Origin: Paramyrothecium sp. XJ0827
Lineage: Eukaryota; Ascomycota; Sordariomycetes; Hypocreales; Stachybotryaceae
Assembly: GCA_020881915.1 (NCBI GenBank)
Contig: JAJFPB010000005.1
Coordinates: 3,100,001-3,164,000, forward strand
DNA length: 64,000 bases
Direction: 5' to 3'
The position numbers were made by a program, and so were the translations under genes. Below the pieces are notes generated by a model. That model was not told the origin of the DNA, did no database searches, and saw only the letters and a program-made list of their open reading frames with translations. Numbering within the stretch: the first letter of the stretch is position 1; each line of letters opens with the position of its first letter. This document shows positions 53,167 to 64,000 of this stretch, piece after piece.

Positions 53167-56100
53167 GGTTGGTGGTTGGCGAGAACTATCGCACAGCGTG
53201 TGCTATGGATGGGCGCTAAACGAGCCAGAAGCGATAGCGAATAGCTTGCTTCGTGACAGAGGTTTGTCCGTGATTTGGAGGTGTTGTCCAGATGTCGTTG
53301 CAACCTTCAGGAACGCAGGGCCCGTGGTAGCTGTCCAGTCGTGAATTCGGTCGTGAGTGGAGTATAGCTGGTCTCGCCTCCGGAAACTGCAGGCTGGGTA
53401 AATCGGCCGTTGGTCCCCCGATGCTCTGATACAGATGTATTGGCTGTTCCCTAGCGGCTCATGCGCAGTGCTGGGAACGTCGACGGTAAGACGAGGTCCC
53501 GGAACCCTCTTCTTAAGATGAAAAGAGGTCGAGGCGATCTTGTGAAGGACCTTTGAGGAACAAGTCAGTTGAATTAGAAACCGGGGATCAGGTCAGGGAA
53601 AAGCAAGAGAGATACGGCAGATCGCACGGAGGGGGTGTGTTGACGTGCCAGGTACGTACCGCTGCTGGGATATGGGGAGGGGGGGTGTTCGTGGGTCGGA
53701 GCTTAAGACCGGGACCGGGTAGCGAGCTCCCATGTACAGATACTTACAGGCAGTACCTGGTTGCTTTTACTGTGCCCTCAAAGCCACTAACACGAGCCTG
53801 CATTCCGTCTGCACGCCCAACTGACAGAACAGGCCAAAGGAGAAGGAAGAAGAAAAAAGTAGAAGAAAAAAAGGCTGAAAGAGGGTCACTGAAGAAAGTG
53901 GAAAATCAGGCCATTGGATCGGAGCCGACAGCTGGTGGCAGAGTCATGACAAACTCCCACAAGCTTTGCTCTGCAATCTACGACGAGTCAACCACGAGCA
54001 ACTCAACAACACAGTTGCTCTCTAGTCTGAGTAAGGCAAGGAGCCCGCGGGCGAAAAATTGGAGACGTCTGTGGTGGTGGTTGCGCGCAGCGCTGTCAAA
54101 AGATCAAGACGGTAGAGGGTGCCAACCCCTCCCGTTGTCGCTAACCGGGAAGTACAGTACATAACTGACTTGGTTCCTCTGGGCACTATGGAGCAAGGAT
54201 CTTGGGCTTTGCTCCAGCGACCCCGTCCGGGAATGGGCGCTAATGGGCCAGGATCCTGGCACCTAAGGTAAGTAAAGGCAGCAGTAGCCAGGCTTGCCAC
54301 CCTTGCAAACTTGGTTCAGGTTGCAGCCACCGGACGATGGCGCACCCCCTTCCGTCTGGATGACATGGGATCGTGTTGGCGGCGCCGGCTCTGCTCTTGT
54401 GGTCTAACCATCCACCACACCCTCACCTTTCCCTTCCCTTCCCCCCAGCAAGACTTGGAAGCAAACGACCAATTGGAGCTTTGGCTCCCGCACAGTGGAT
54501 ATAGCATTGCCTTTCGACTGGGGGAGTGCACTCTGGGTCAATTCTCCCTATCCCTCGGTACAGCGTCGTGCACGACGACGGAAAGAATGCGCTAACGCCC
54601 GTGGAGCTGGGAAAGATGAGAGGGACGAAAAGAAAGGGCAAGTCGGGGTGGAGTTGCTTGCCCAGGGCTCTGGGAAGCACTCACGGACATTCTCTCCACC
54701 CTGCTCATACGATGCAAATCGAGTCCCCCCATGGCGTGCAGCGCAGCAGCCATTGCCCTTCCTTCGTTCGGGCCAGTGCCAGTGCTACCTGATGCGGTAT
54801 AGAAATAGCCCTGATGGCCCAGTCATTAGGCCATGCAGTTGCAATCCAGGCGTGGAGACGAGGCCAGGGCTTGCCAGTGCATGTGTGTGCGTTTGCGTAT
54901 GCGTGTGGTCGTTCCCCCTGCCTGGTCGCTTCTGCTTTGGCCCAATGTTGCGAAAACAAAGGCGATGAGTCGAGGAGCAGACTAAAGGTCACTATCCTTC
55001 CGCTTCGAGTGGGCTAGCGGTTAAAGGCCCCATATGCTTGTGGATGGCATGGGAGGGCTCGGTGGTGGTGGTGGTGCGGGTTTGGCTTGCACCCCATCCC
55101 TTACCCGGCCGCTCGGCGCAAGAGCACCACAAGTCCGGCTGAGGCATGCTGCGTCCCGACGTTCTGACCGTTCCAGAGACGCACGACACTTCTGAGGAAC
55201 GGAGTCTGGCCCAGCGGCTCGGGATAACCCAAAAAGCCTGTTGGCCTGCAAAGGCGGCAGAAGTGAGAGGGAAGGGCGGGCGGGCCGTTTGATTATTCGT
55301 CCAACCTACGTCTGAAAGTGCGACTTTGTGGCCTGCCCCTTTCGTCATTGCTCGTTCGTGGCATGGGAATGAGTGGATACGTTGAATGCATTTTCCGTTC
55401 AACGGGATGCGCGCTCTCTGTCCACCCAACCCGGGCCCTTTCTGTTCCCACTCTGGGGACTCCCGCCACAGCGATTATCAGTGGAAAGGGCCGTTGGGGA
55501 GGTGAACACGCAGCAGCTCTTGATCCGCTTGTTTATGTGCATGGGTTTCTCGTTGCTGCCGCCGAACCTGACGGCGGTACGGGTGCACGGGTCTGTCATG
55601 GCTGGCCTAGCTCTTAATTCTCCTCGGAACTTTCAAGGGGCCTTGCTGCGTCACCCACAACTGGAAATCTTGTCCGCGTGTGCGTGTCCTCCGCTGTCCG
55701 CTGCCCGCTACCTCCCCCGCAACGCTGGCTTGGCCGTCTTGCGGTATTGGTCTGATTATTTGACTACGGGAACCTCCTCCTCTCCAGTAATGTCGGCTGG
55801 CCTACGCGAAAGTGTCTAGCGAGCCAAGGCATCCGGTCATCGCGACCAACCTCGGGGTCTTATCGCTGGCACAAACTTGTCCTCATTCGCAGGCCCAGGG
55901 CTTAACTTCATTTCCAAGCCCCCTCTTCGCCCCCAATGGCGAGACATACCGTCTGTCTGCAAGCGACGTTGCATTGTAGCGCGGGCAGGCCCTGCTGTCA
56001 ACTCCCGTGGTCAAAACGGCTCCAGGGCTCTTTAGCAACCAGCGCCAACAGCCCGAGGCCTCGTGCTGCTCCCAACGTCCAATCAGGCCTTAGTGTCGCG

Positions 56101-59100
56101 GAGAACCAGAGAACGGGAGGGTGTGCCTGAATCAACCAAAGGGACATGAGTGGGACCACTACTTTAGCCTTCTTACCGCTGGAGCTGGGGCCTGAGTACT
56201 GGGACGAGAACCAGAGGGAAGACCAGCGGAAGGGAGGGATGGACGAACTCCTGAACCCGTCGTCTCCCGACTGAACGGTCCCAATAGATCCCCACCGTTT
56301 CTCTTTTGGGACAACAGTGCTGATGAAGCCAAACCCCGTTGGGACGAGAGCAGGACTTAAGAAGGTTTTGAGCCGTTGCCGCCCATCCATTCCAGCCACT
56401 GGCAGCTTCTTAAGCTTTGGCTAGGATTTTTTTTTCTTCGAGAACTCAGATAAACGTTGAAGATTTTCCATGGGCAAGGTACCAATGTATTTTTGCCTCT
56501 TCTTATTTTAAGTTGGTGCCAAGCAACCTCAATACCTCTACCGTCCAGCACGCGGCAAATGATGGGGGCGTATTTGAGATTTACCTCCTCGGCAGGTGGA
56601 TGCTCCGGGACAAATGCACCAGATTGTGGCATCATGGCCTGGTGTTTGCAACGGCCAACAATCCAGCAAGGAGCGGAGCCGGAAGAAAACTTTACAACGT
56701 TTTGTCCGGTGTGCCGTCTCATGGTCGCCTGACCGACATTGCCTTACATGATGCAATGTAACGGCGCCCTAGACTTCAAAAATGTATCGCGTGTATAATA
56801 TTGAAGCCAGAAGTACTGATCGTACTGTGCTGAGCGGGCCGGCCAAGGTATGTGCTGGCGTAAGTGACGCAGTGTTCCCATTGCCCCGGAACTCTGGACG
56901 AGACGAGACCAACAGACAGCCATCTCCTTGGCTGCAGCTGGAAGACATGTGTACCGCAGACTAGCCGGTGACGACACGCACGCAGTTTTACTTCTTCCAC
57001 TCGTTCCTTTTCCGTCGCCCTCCGGCTTATGCGCTGCCACGTTTCCCAGCGCAAGCGTGAGACCGGGCTCCCGACCAACTGGGAGCCGTCTCTCAGCCGC
57101 GCGCCCCTCCTCCCTCCGCGACCCGAGAATCAGGGAAAATATTGAGGCACTGGGGAGAACAAGTGACCAGTCATATTTGCGGGCGGCTTCCGTCCACCGA
57201 ATAAGGGTGGCTCTCCCTCGCTCCCCGACTGAACAGGATCTGCGCTGCATGGATGAGGGATCCTCGCTCACATGCACCAGGAGCACCTCGAAGGCTCGTG
57301 ATTTGCTCGCCCACTGCAAGCCGGGGGCGACTTGCAAAAAGGCTCCCCAGTTTGATTGCTACACAGTACGTTGACCGTACATCCGCGGGACGATTGACCC
57401 AGAAAAGTTGCTTTCTGGGCAGCCAGTCCAAACCCTCCTCCCAGTCTGCTGGGACACCTCGACGTCAACACTCCCACAGGTCGTTCCAATGAGGCGAGGT
57501 GATCTGCAGTCCATTTCGCTGTCCGCCTTCCGTTCGCTGCTCTCTTGGAGATGGCGAGTTATAAGTCCAACCGCGTTCCTAAACCTTCTGTATTCTCTGT
57601 TGGCTCGAGCCGAGCACAGGTATGTCGTCACTCTGCGGAGCAACCAGTTTGATCTTTACCTGTCATCTCAGAGGGTGCGGATAGGTTTTCTCACGGCTGA
57701 GGTGGCTGATCTCCTAAGCCCAGCACAGCGGTCGAGGCAAAGCCTTCCGTTGGTGGCCTGAGCCGATGAAGGTACAGTAGCGACGCACTAATGGTTATCG
57801 TCGGCCTCAATTCCATGGCAATTGAGATTTTCCCCCATATTTGCTTTTCGCTACTACAAAGGGTCCTCAGATGCCCAATGCTAAAGCTTACCCGAACCGC
57901 TTGAGTTTTAGCAAGGAGTGTCGGGGCATTAGTCTAGATGGTCTCGGTCCATTTCCTTGGCTACCCCAAGGACGCCCCGCGATATTCTGGCCCAAATTTA
58001 ATTGAAAATGATCGGCACTGCGGAGGGGCATCACCAATCTGAGGAGATGCCAAAATAACAAAACTACGGGCCCGCTTCCAGGGTTCTGCTCGCAAGGCCA
58101 GCGAGCACGAGTAATGAGTTGCCAGAAAGAGGTCACCACGGCACCTGATCTGACTTGGTACATTACGCAAGGTCATCGCCCCCTCTGCTCTGGGTGTGGC
58201 ATCTATTGTGGGCAGCATGGTATGCTCATCAGGAGCACACGCTGATACCATCAAGTATTTCGAAATGGACGGATGATGAGGATGGGTACCTCATGTGCTG
58301 GATTAGAGTTGTTCCTCGCATGCACTCCCCCTTCCAGTGCTCGTTGCAACGGACCTCCATGACTTCTGGGCTGGTTTTGGGCTGAACTACCTTAGCGCGT
58401 CAGCTCCGTCCAAGGGGGCCGGCCTTTTGTAGCCTTCTGATCGAAGCACCAACCACCATTTTCCGAGCCACTGGTTCTAGTCAGATCGCAAGTGCGACTA
58501 CTGTACTCTCTGTAGATTGGTTTTGCTTTTGCGAAGCTTGCTTGCTTGCCAGAGAGACATCCAGGGATAGCTCACTTGGCGCTCCGTCCACATGGACACC
58601 ATTTTGCTCCCGACAGGACTAGCTCCCACCCTCAGGACCACACCGCCTCTATGTTTAAGGAAGCGCTGGCCTGATAATGGGCGCTAACATGGAGCGCCGC
58701 GTTTCACACTCGGGCGTGCGACAATTGGGAGCAAAGTGGACAGAGCACGCCCCTATCGCCGGTCTGCTTTGGCTAAAGATTGGGCTTCCCTGCCCCCGCT
58801 ACATTGATGCATTTGTGCCAAGTGCATCTGTACCGCTCAGACGATAGGTTTGCACATTGCTGAACGAGATTTTGTAGTCAGTTTAAATTGGTCGAGGCTC
58901 TATTTCAGGTGACCCAAGGCCTCGGACGCGTCCTGCACATGCATCTCAGCTTTATTCAACATCACGGCAGCACACGGCGAAACCTGCCAAGAGGGTCTGG
59001 ACCTCCTCGGCAACGCGACACGTCTGCCTGGGAGCTGTCGTTTTCAACAGACGACACCGACACGCTGGATCGTGGCACCTCGCTCCTACCACGTCGGCCC

Positions 59101-62100
59101 ACCCAAGGTGTTTAGCTCGGCTTCTTAGCTGGTGGGTTCAGTTTATTATTTTGATTCGCAACACAAAAAGCAAAGCAGCAAGTAGGTACCTGGTCCCTGG
59201 CTTACACCCTCTGACCGCGTACGGCTCGACATGCAAGGTCCATGCCTGGTACGTTCCAGAACGGACCGATAGGTCCCAGTACCAGTTCCTCGGTGCAGGC
59301 GACAAATTGCCAACGAAAACCCCTTTCGAGGGCCAGGATCCCGGGCGGCGGAATCTAGGCCCATCTCCAACATTCAGCGCGCCTTTTGCTTGCCACGATG
59401 TTACCACGACGAAAAGGATTTCTGTGCAGTTGGAAGGGGTCTCGTGGGGGCTGCGTTCCAGCTCCTCTAGCTCTTGCAGGTCGCTAAGAGATCTCCTGGG
59501 AAGGGTGTGTGGTAGTTTCGGAGCACGCCTGCCGATCGGGGCTTGTTTCTTGAATCTTCAGCTACCGTCGTTCGTCTTTGACCATGGGCCGACGGAGATG
59601 TTTGCAGCCCCTTAGGAGATAGAATCCAGGCAACACCCCGATATGGCCGACAGAAATCAGCTGCTCACAATCGAATGAGGTCGCCGCTTGTCCCGCGGAA
59701 TGTCGAGGCTCAATAGCTCCGACAAGCGAGTCGTCATGATGTAGGCGGCGAGTTCAATGTGTGATCCATACTGGTGAACAGGGCTTTGGCAGCATGACTG
59801 CTTTCTTCCTTCAGCACGCCCCTTTTACGAGAAAAATACTCCCCTCAGACACCACGGAACGTGCCAACCCGCGTTCTTTCTGCTTCATATTTGATCCTAG
59901 AGTGTGCAAATATGAACCGAGGGCAGTAGCGGGCTCCCACGCTTAGCAACATACTCCTCCATCTCCATTATTTCGCCTTTGAGGACTCTCGACTTCTGCT
60001 CTCTGCAGCTCACGCTTCCCCGATCCCTGCTCCAGGGGCAAACAGGCGGCCCGGCGACGGCCTGCAGCTCAGGCCGGCGTGGCATGACATTGCAAACCCA
60101 ACTCTGTTTATGCACCTAGGAGCAGGTTTTACAGAGAGACCAGCGGTGGAGAGCTTTTGGAGGATGCAGCAACACTTCCGCCGAGACAATTCCTCTGTAA
60201 CAAAACCTGTCGAATCGTAAAGCGCTCATTGCTCCATTCGACTCTCACTAAAGCGTGTACTCTACTCATCATGTTGCACCCACCGTGGCGACTTCATCGT
60301 CTACGGAAGTCGGCCGCAACGGCGCGTCCCGCAGACCCGCTCGGGGCATTTGCAGATCCCGCAACACCGAATTGTAGAAGAGCTGGTTGTTCGCTGGCAT
60401 CACAATAGAGGGAGCGCGCATCTCCTTCGGTTTTTTACCAGACCATCGATCCCACCTCCCTGAAGGCGCCACGATCAGTGGTGCCTGGTTGGCATGTCAG
60501 TGGCGCTTTATCGATCTGGCAGCTCCAGGACACCTTGGGCCGCTTCCAAGGATTAGATAGTCCAGCAGGAAGTTGCATGTGGCGCCATTGTGGTTCCTAG
60601 CCGAAAGCTGCTGCAGGCTTGGGATGGTCCTGAGGGGCCTTTTGCTCAAATGCTTACCGTAGAGCCACGCAGCAGGCGCACGTACAGGGTCAAGAGGGCG
60701 GGGCGTGGATTATCGCTGCTGGGCAGTGCAGACATATCTTTTCCTCAGTACCAAAATATGTGTAATCAAAACGCACACTATGTCCTTTCTACGTCGCATC
60801 GTCCGAGTTGCGGACCGGGCAATAGTGCGCAAGGTTGGCGGCGGAGATTCTGCCGCAGGGTGCTTGCCAATCGAGGCTTCTCCCCCCTCGGCCTCACCGG
60901 CCACCTGCGAAAGGAATTCCCTTTCGAGCCTGCATGTGTTTTTAACTCACCAGAAAGACGGGCCAGGTGAAAGAGGAGGCGGCTCGCGCCGCCCTTGTCC
61001 TAATCCTAGAAAAGGTTGTCCTCTGAATGGGACTGGGGTGCGCTTAGGAATAAGGAGACCAAGTTGGCTTGTGGTTTTTTATATCATGCATCCGAGTGTC
61101 CGTAATCCAAGACGCTTGTCCTCCTGTGATTGGCTGTAGACTATGAAATCGACTGCTTGGCCACCTGAAGCGGGACCGGCGTGGAAGGGTATGGCTGCAG
61201 CCATCGACTCAAAATGGAGGGGGGAAATATTGGTCGTGAGACGCCTAATCATTCTCGAAGGACTCGGCGAAGAAATCCTCCTGCACCACGCTGAATCCTT
61301 CGCTGCTTGCCCGAACGGAGGTCCAAAGGATTCTGGTTTCGTAATTGGGAGAAAAGGCGCACGAAGGTCTCTGAGCGTCAAGAGACCTAAGTCGGTAACC
61401 AGGTGATGTCTTGATCCCATCAAATCGAATGAACAGGTATGAACATCGACGACGACAGAGTCAAGCATGATCACACGCGACCCAACAACGTAAGGCATTT
61501 CTTGCCAGCGTGCTTTACAGGAGGCATTCGTGGACAGCCACCTGGTCTCATTGTGGTATGTATCGCCTTGTGCCGTGACGATCTTCAGCACTCTACGTTA
61601 CACATACGCAGTATGAGCGTAGCCTCGGAAACAGTCATGATTGAGTTCTATACCTAGAATTTCGCTCTCTTCGTTACCTTTTGGGTTCCGCAGTTTTCCG
61701 CCTGTCTTTTGCTCTTTTACAAATTGATTCACGCGGTCAATAATGTCGCAGACCAGAGGCAAGATCGCATCCTCACATCTTCCGGCAGAGTTGCACTAGG
61801 TGATAGACCACGTCAAGATATGGGGCCAACAACATACTCATATCACAGCAATGGCAATTGCATTGAGTGCTCATGGTCTGAGGATTTTTGGCGGCTTTAT
61901 TTGAATTCCAACATGGCGTCTGCCTTGACAGCTGCTGAACTGCCCTAAATCCCATGTAATCCGCCATCTGCGCGCGCAGCGCGAGATGCTCCGGCAGAAC
62001 CTCGGGAAGCCGGCCGGTGACATCTAATCTCGATGTGACGATATGAGCTCGTTCGGGGAAAAAGTTATCTTCGAATTTGCCCTCTGCAATTGAACGTCAG

Positions 62101-62240
62101 TCTCCTGCGGCGATACAGCTTCCCATACGAACACATTCCACACGCTATTCTAGCAACATCGCTCAAGCCGCGCCTCAGACTGTGCAAAGATCCCGCGCAC
62201 AGTCATCAACCCCGCCTCCCATCCCCCAGACATCAGCTTT
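53167..62240. other. Gene-poor block of about 9 kb
   Basis: No gene recognised on either strand. Many frames of 60-200 codons overlap in all frames, but none has conserved-looking sequence, good splice continuity or sustained codon bias; several are translations of low-complexity stretches. Base composition looks similar to the rest, not AT-rich, so this is not an obvious repeat-induced-mutation desert. I saw no long terminal repeats, transposase motifs or tRNA genes. It contains GT-rich sequence near 54880-54910, a poly-T near 56427, a CACCTAAGGTAAG word at 54260-54272 and two copies of TGGGCGCTAA (54235, 58679). It must hold the promoters of the CxxC gene (left) and F-box gene (right). Confidence 0.55.
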
Positions 62241-64000
62241 ATGCAACAAGTGCCTATCGAGACTTCAGAACCGCAACCACAACCTGTCGACAACCCGGTC
62301 TCTACGTCCTCTCCTCAACATGGCTTACACCATCACGGTTCCAGCGGTCTTTATCGCGTCGAGTCTCCGGGCAGAAGCTCCCCGCCGCACTCTGCCGCTG
62401 ACGCCAGCCATGACTCCCTCGACGGCGTCGACGCTGATCAGCTCGACGAGAAGCTACGCGGACTGAGCCTTGATAAGCGCGCCACTGGCCTCCGTGCTGC
62501 AGCCGGGCAACGTGTTTCTGATTACGAGAATGCTTTGACTCCACCCACGCCTAGACAAGGCATGGGCTTCAAGGTGATCAAGCGTCCTGACTCGGCATCC
62601 GCAGGAGTCCAGCTCACTGAGTTCCCAAATGGTCAGTAGTTTCGTGCCGACTGCATGCTATGCCGGAGAACTAACAGTCTTTTTTAGAGATTTTGACGCA
62701 TATTCTATCTCATCTCCACCCCGACTCTCATGCTGCGGTTGCCCTCGTTTCGAAGCGCTTTTACGCGCTTGTCACAACACCACACGCTTGGAGAATGGCC
62801 TTCCTGCGATACTTTCCCGGCCACTCGGCGCTGGCAACCAAGCCGACTAAGCGTAGCGGAGACCTGTGGCCAGACGCCAATACCGACTTCGTCCGGTCCG
62901 AGACACGCTATTTTGGCCGCCTTACCTCGCTTGCGACGTGGAGAAGCGAATACCTCTTCCGAACCAGGTTGATGCGAAGTCTCGCCCGCGGCAAACCTGG
63001 CACAAGCTCTGGTAACATCGGCTCCTCCGTCCGCAACGCTCAAACCGGCAAGAAGATTAGCGCTGTGCTGACCTACAACTCCAAATTGCCATGGCTGGTC
63101 ACAAATGTTCATGCTGTCTTTGATAATGGCAAGAAGCCGCCGCGAGCCGTCCAAGGTGCCGCGGACCTCGGCCTTGCAACCATTAGCGACCCGACCAGTG
63201 GAAAGATCGAGAAATGGGGATTTGAGGATCCTTACAACTCTCTTCAACTCGACGAGGTCATGCCTCATGTTGTTCCGTATGGTCTTGGAGACGGCCCTGC
63301 CGCTGCCCCGAACGTCATGGATGTTAGCCAGCCGTATGGAATTCTTAGCGGCGAGGGCTTCCCTGGTGGTCGTGCTTTCTTTCGTAGCATGAACGAACTG
63401 CGAGGCCGATATCTAGGTGGCAACTCCGGCGTCGTGGACACATATCCGGACATTCCCAAGATACCTGAAATGGCCGAGGCAATCTGCAGTGTCTGGCTTG
63501 CCAAATCTTCCGCCGTACCCACCACAACAAAATCCATGGTCGGCATGTTGACTGGCTCCACGCTCGGTGTTGTCACCGCCTACTCACTCGGTACTGAGTC
63601 CAATGCGTCCAGATTCTCCAACGGTGACATGACTGCTAGATGGATTTTAAGCCCGGGGGTGCCGATCATCTCTTTGAAAGTGGATGATCAGTATAACCTG
63701 AAGCGGAAGGCATCGGCACGAGTCTGGGCTGTGGCTCTCAATGCTTTGGGCGAGGTCTTCTACATGACGGATGTGCCAGCGGACATGTCTGGAGAAAACA
63801 GGGGTGAAGATGCAACCAAGAACGCCTGGTATGCTGGCCGCACGGCATACTGGCATCTGCTGGAGTCCACCCGTCGGCTGGCTCGCGAGGACGACCTGGA
63901 CCGGAACGCTCTGCGTGGTGGGTACTCACCTCGCTCACCATCCAATTCCATGAACCTCAGTAAGGAACAGCTTGCTGCAGAGGCCAGGGAGATTGAGAAG
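62241..64000 (+). CDS. F-box domain protein, 3' truncated
   Basis: At least 568 codons; open to the window's right edge. Exons 62241-62631 and 62688 onward; the 56-nt intron has a CTAAC branch point and joins TEFPNEILTHILSHLHPDS, the start of an F-box (ALVSKRFYALVTTPHAWR follows). The join is required: exon 1 closes soon after. The N-terminal 130 residues are Ser/Pro-rich and disordered. After the F-box comes a long conserved-looking region (WGFEDPYNSLQLDEVMPHV, YGLGDGPAAAPNVMDVS, EAICSVWLAKSSAVP, TGSTLGVVTAYSLG, WVGRTAYW-like YAGRTAYWHLLESTRR) resembling beta-propeller-like blades. Known: F-box proteins link substrates to Skp1-Cul1 ubiquitin ligases. The target is unknown. Start ATG is the first in this frame; two other frames are also open upstream of it. 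Confidence 0.85.

Noticed and set aside
53553..54164. 203-codon frame
   Set aside because: Lys/Arg/Gly-rich low complexity, no homologous feel, and overlapping frames are equally open.
55008..55030. GTGGGCTAGCGGTTAAAGGC, like a tRNA D arm
   Set aside because: No B box or closing acceptor stem downstream.
59808..59850. Similarity to 41600-41640 (CCCTTTTA..GAAAAA..CTCAG)
   Set aside because: Only about two thirds identical over about 40 bases with no flanking extension; chance similarity is likely.

Overview
The window is nuclear DNA of a filamentous ascomycete (Pezizomycotina), most likely a Sordariomycete and plausibly Hypocreales. The grounds are short introns (about 52-130 nt, GT...AG with CTRAY-like branch points), C-ending codon bias in the elongation factor 2 gene, and a set of ascomycete-type proteins: SreA-type GATA factor, Clr2, bZIP/DUF3425 factor, Dal5-like carrier and homeobox-C2H2 factor. 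The order is an inference. I reconstructed splice forms by hand by joining exons in frame at consensus sites. All internal joins kept the frame and restored conserved protein sequence where a family is known.

Layout. 1-6.6 kb: C-terminal two thirds of the giant lipid-transfer protein Csf1 (5' end outside the window). 8.7-11.7 kb: elongation factor 2 with a long first intron and tiny end exons. 12.7-15.3 kb: RBM26/27-like CCCH/RRM RNA-binding protein. 16.2-18.1 kb (-): methylenetetrahydrofolate reductase. 20.2-21.4 kb (-): bZIP/DUF3425 factor, divergent from an unrecognised 470-aa protein at 22.6-24.0 kb. 24.2-26.1 kb (-): MFS carrier of the Dal5 type. 26.8-27.7 kb (-): possible FlbE-like protein. 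28.8-32.5 kb (-): 1191-aa factor with Zn-cluster-like, homeobox and C2H2 domains. 35.0-36.3 kb (-): single-pass membrane protein with a Cys-containing outer domain. 38.8-40.6 kb (-): SreA-like iron regulator, divergent from bre2 (COMPASS) at 42.3-44.0 kb. 44.2-45.6 kb (-): single-TM protein of unknown role. 46.0-47.0 kb (-): nse1 (SMC5/6). 48.1-50.1 kb: clr2 (silencing). 52.0-53.2 kb (-): CxxC-repeat protein. 53.2-62.2 kb: about 9 kb in which I recognise no gene. 62.2-64.0 kb: F-box protein running off the right edge.

Most genes are independent housekeeping or regulatory genes, not a pathway cluster. The one functional grouping is a run of chromatin genes at 42-50 kb (bre2, nse1, clr2) beside several transcription factors. 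I found no secondary-metabolite core enzyme, intact transposon, CRISPR array or viral element. No clear undescribed system is visible. The best leads are the multi-domain homeobox protein with C-terminal repeats, the long alternative frame opened by intron retention in the CxxC gene, the 9-kb gene-poor block, and a recurrent TACCT/AGGTA motif between genes.
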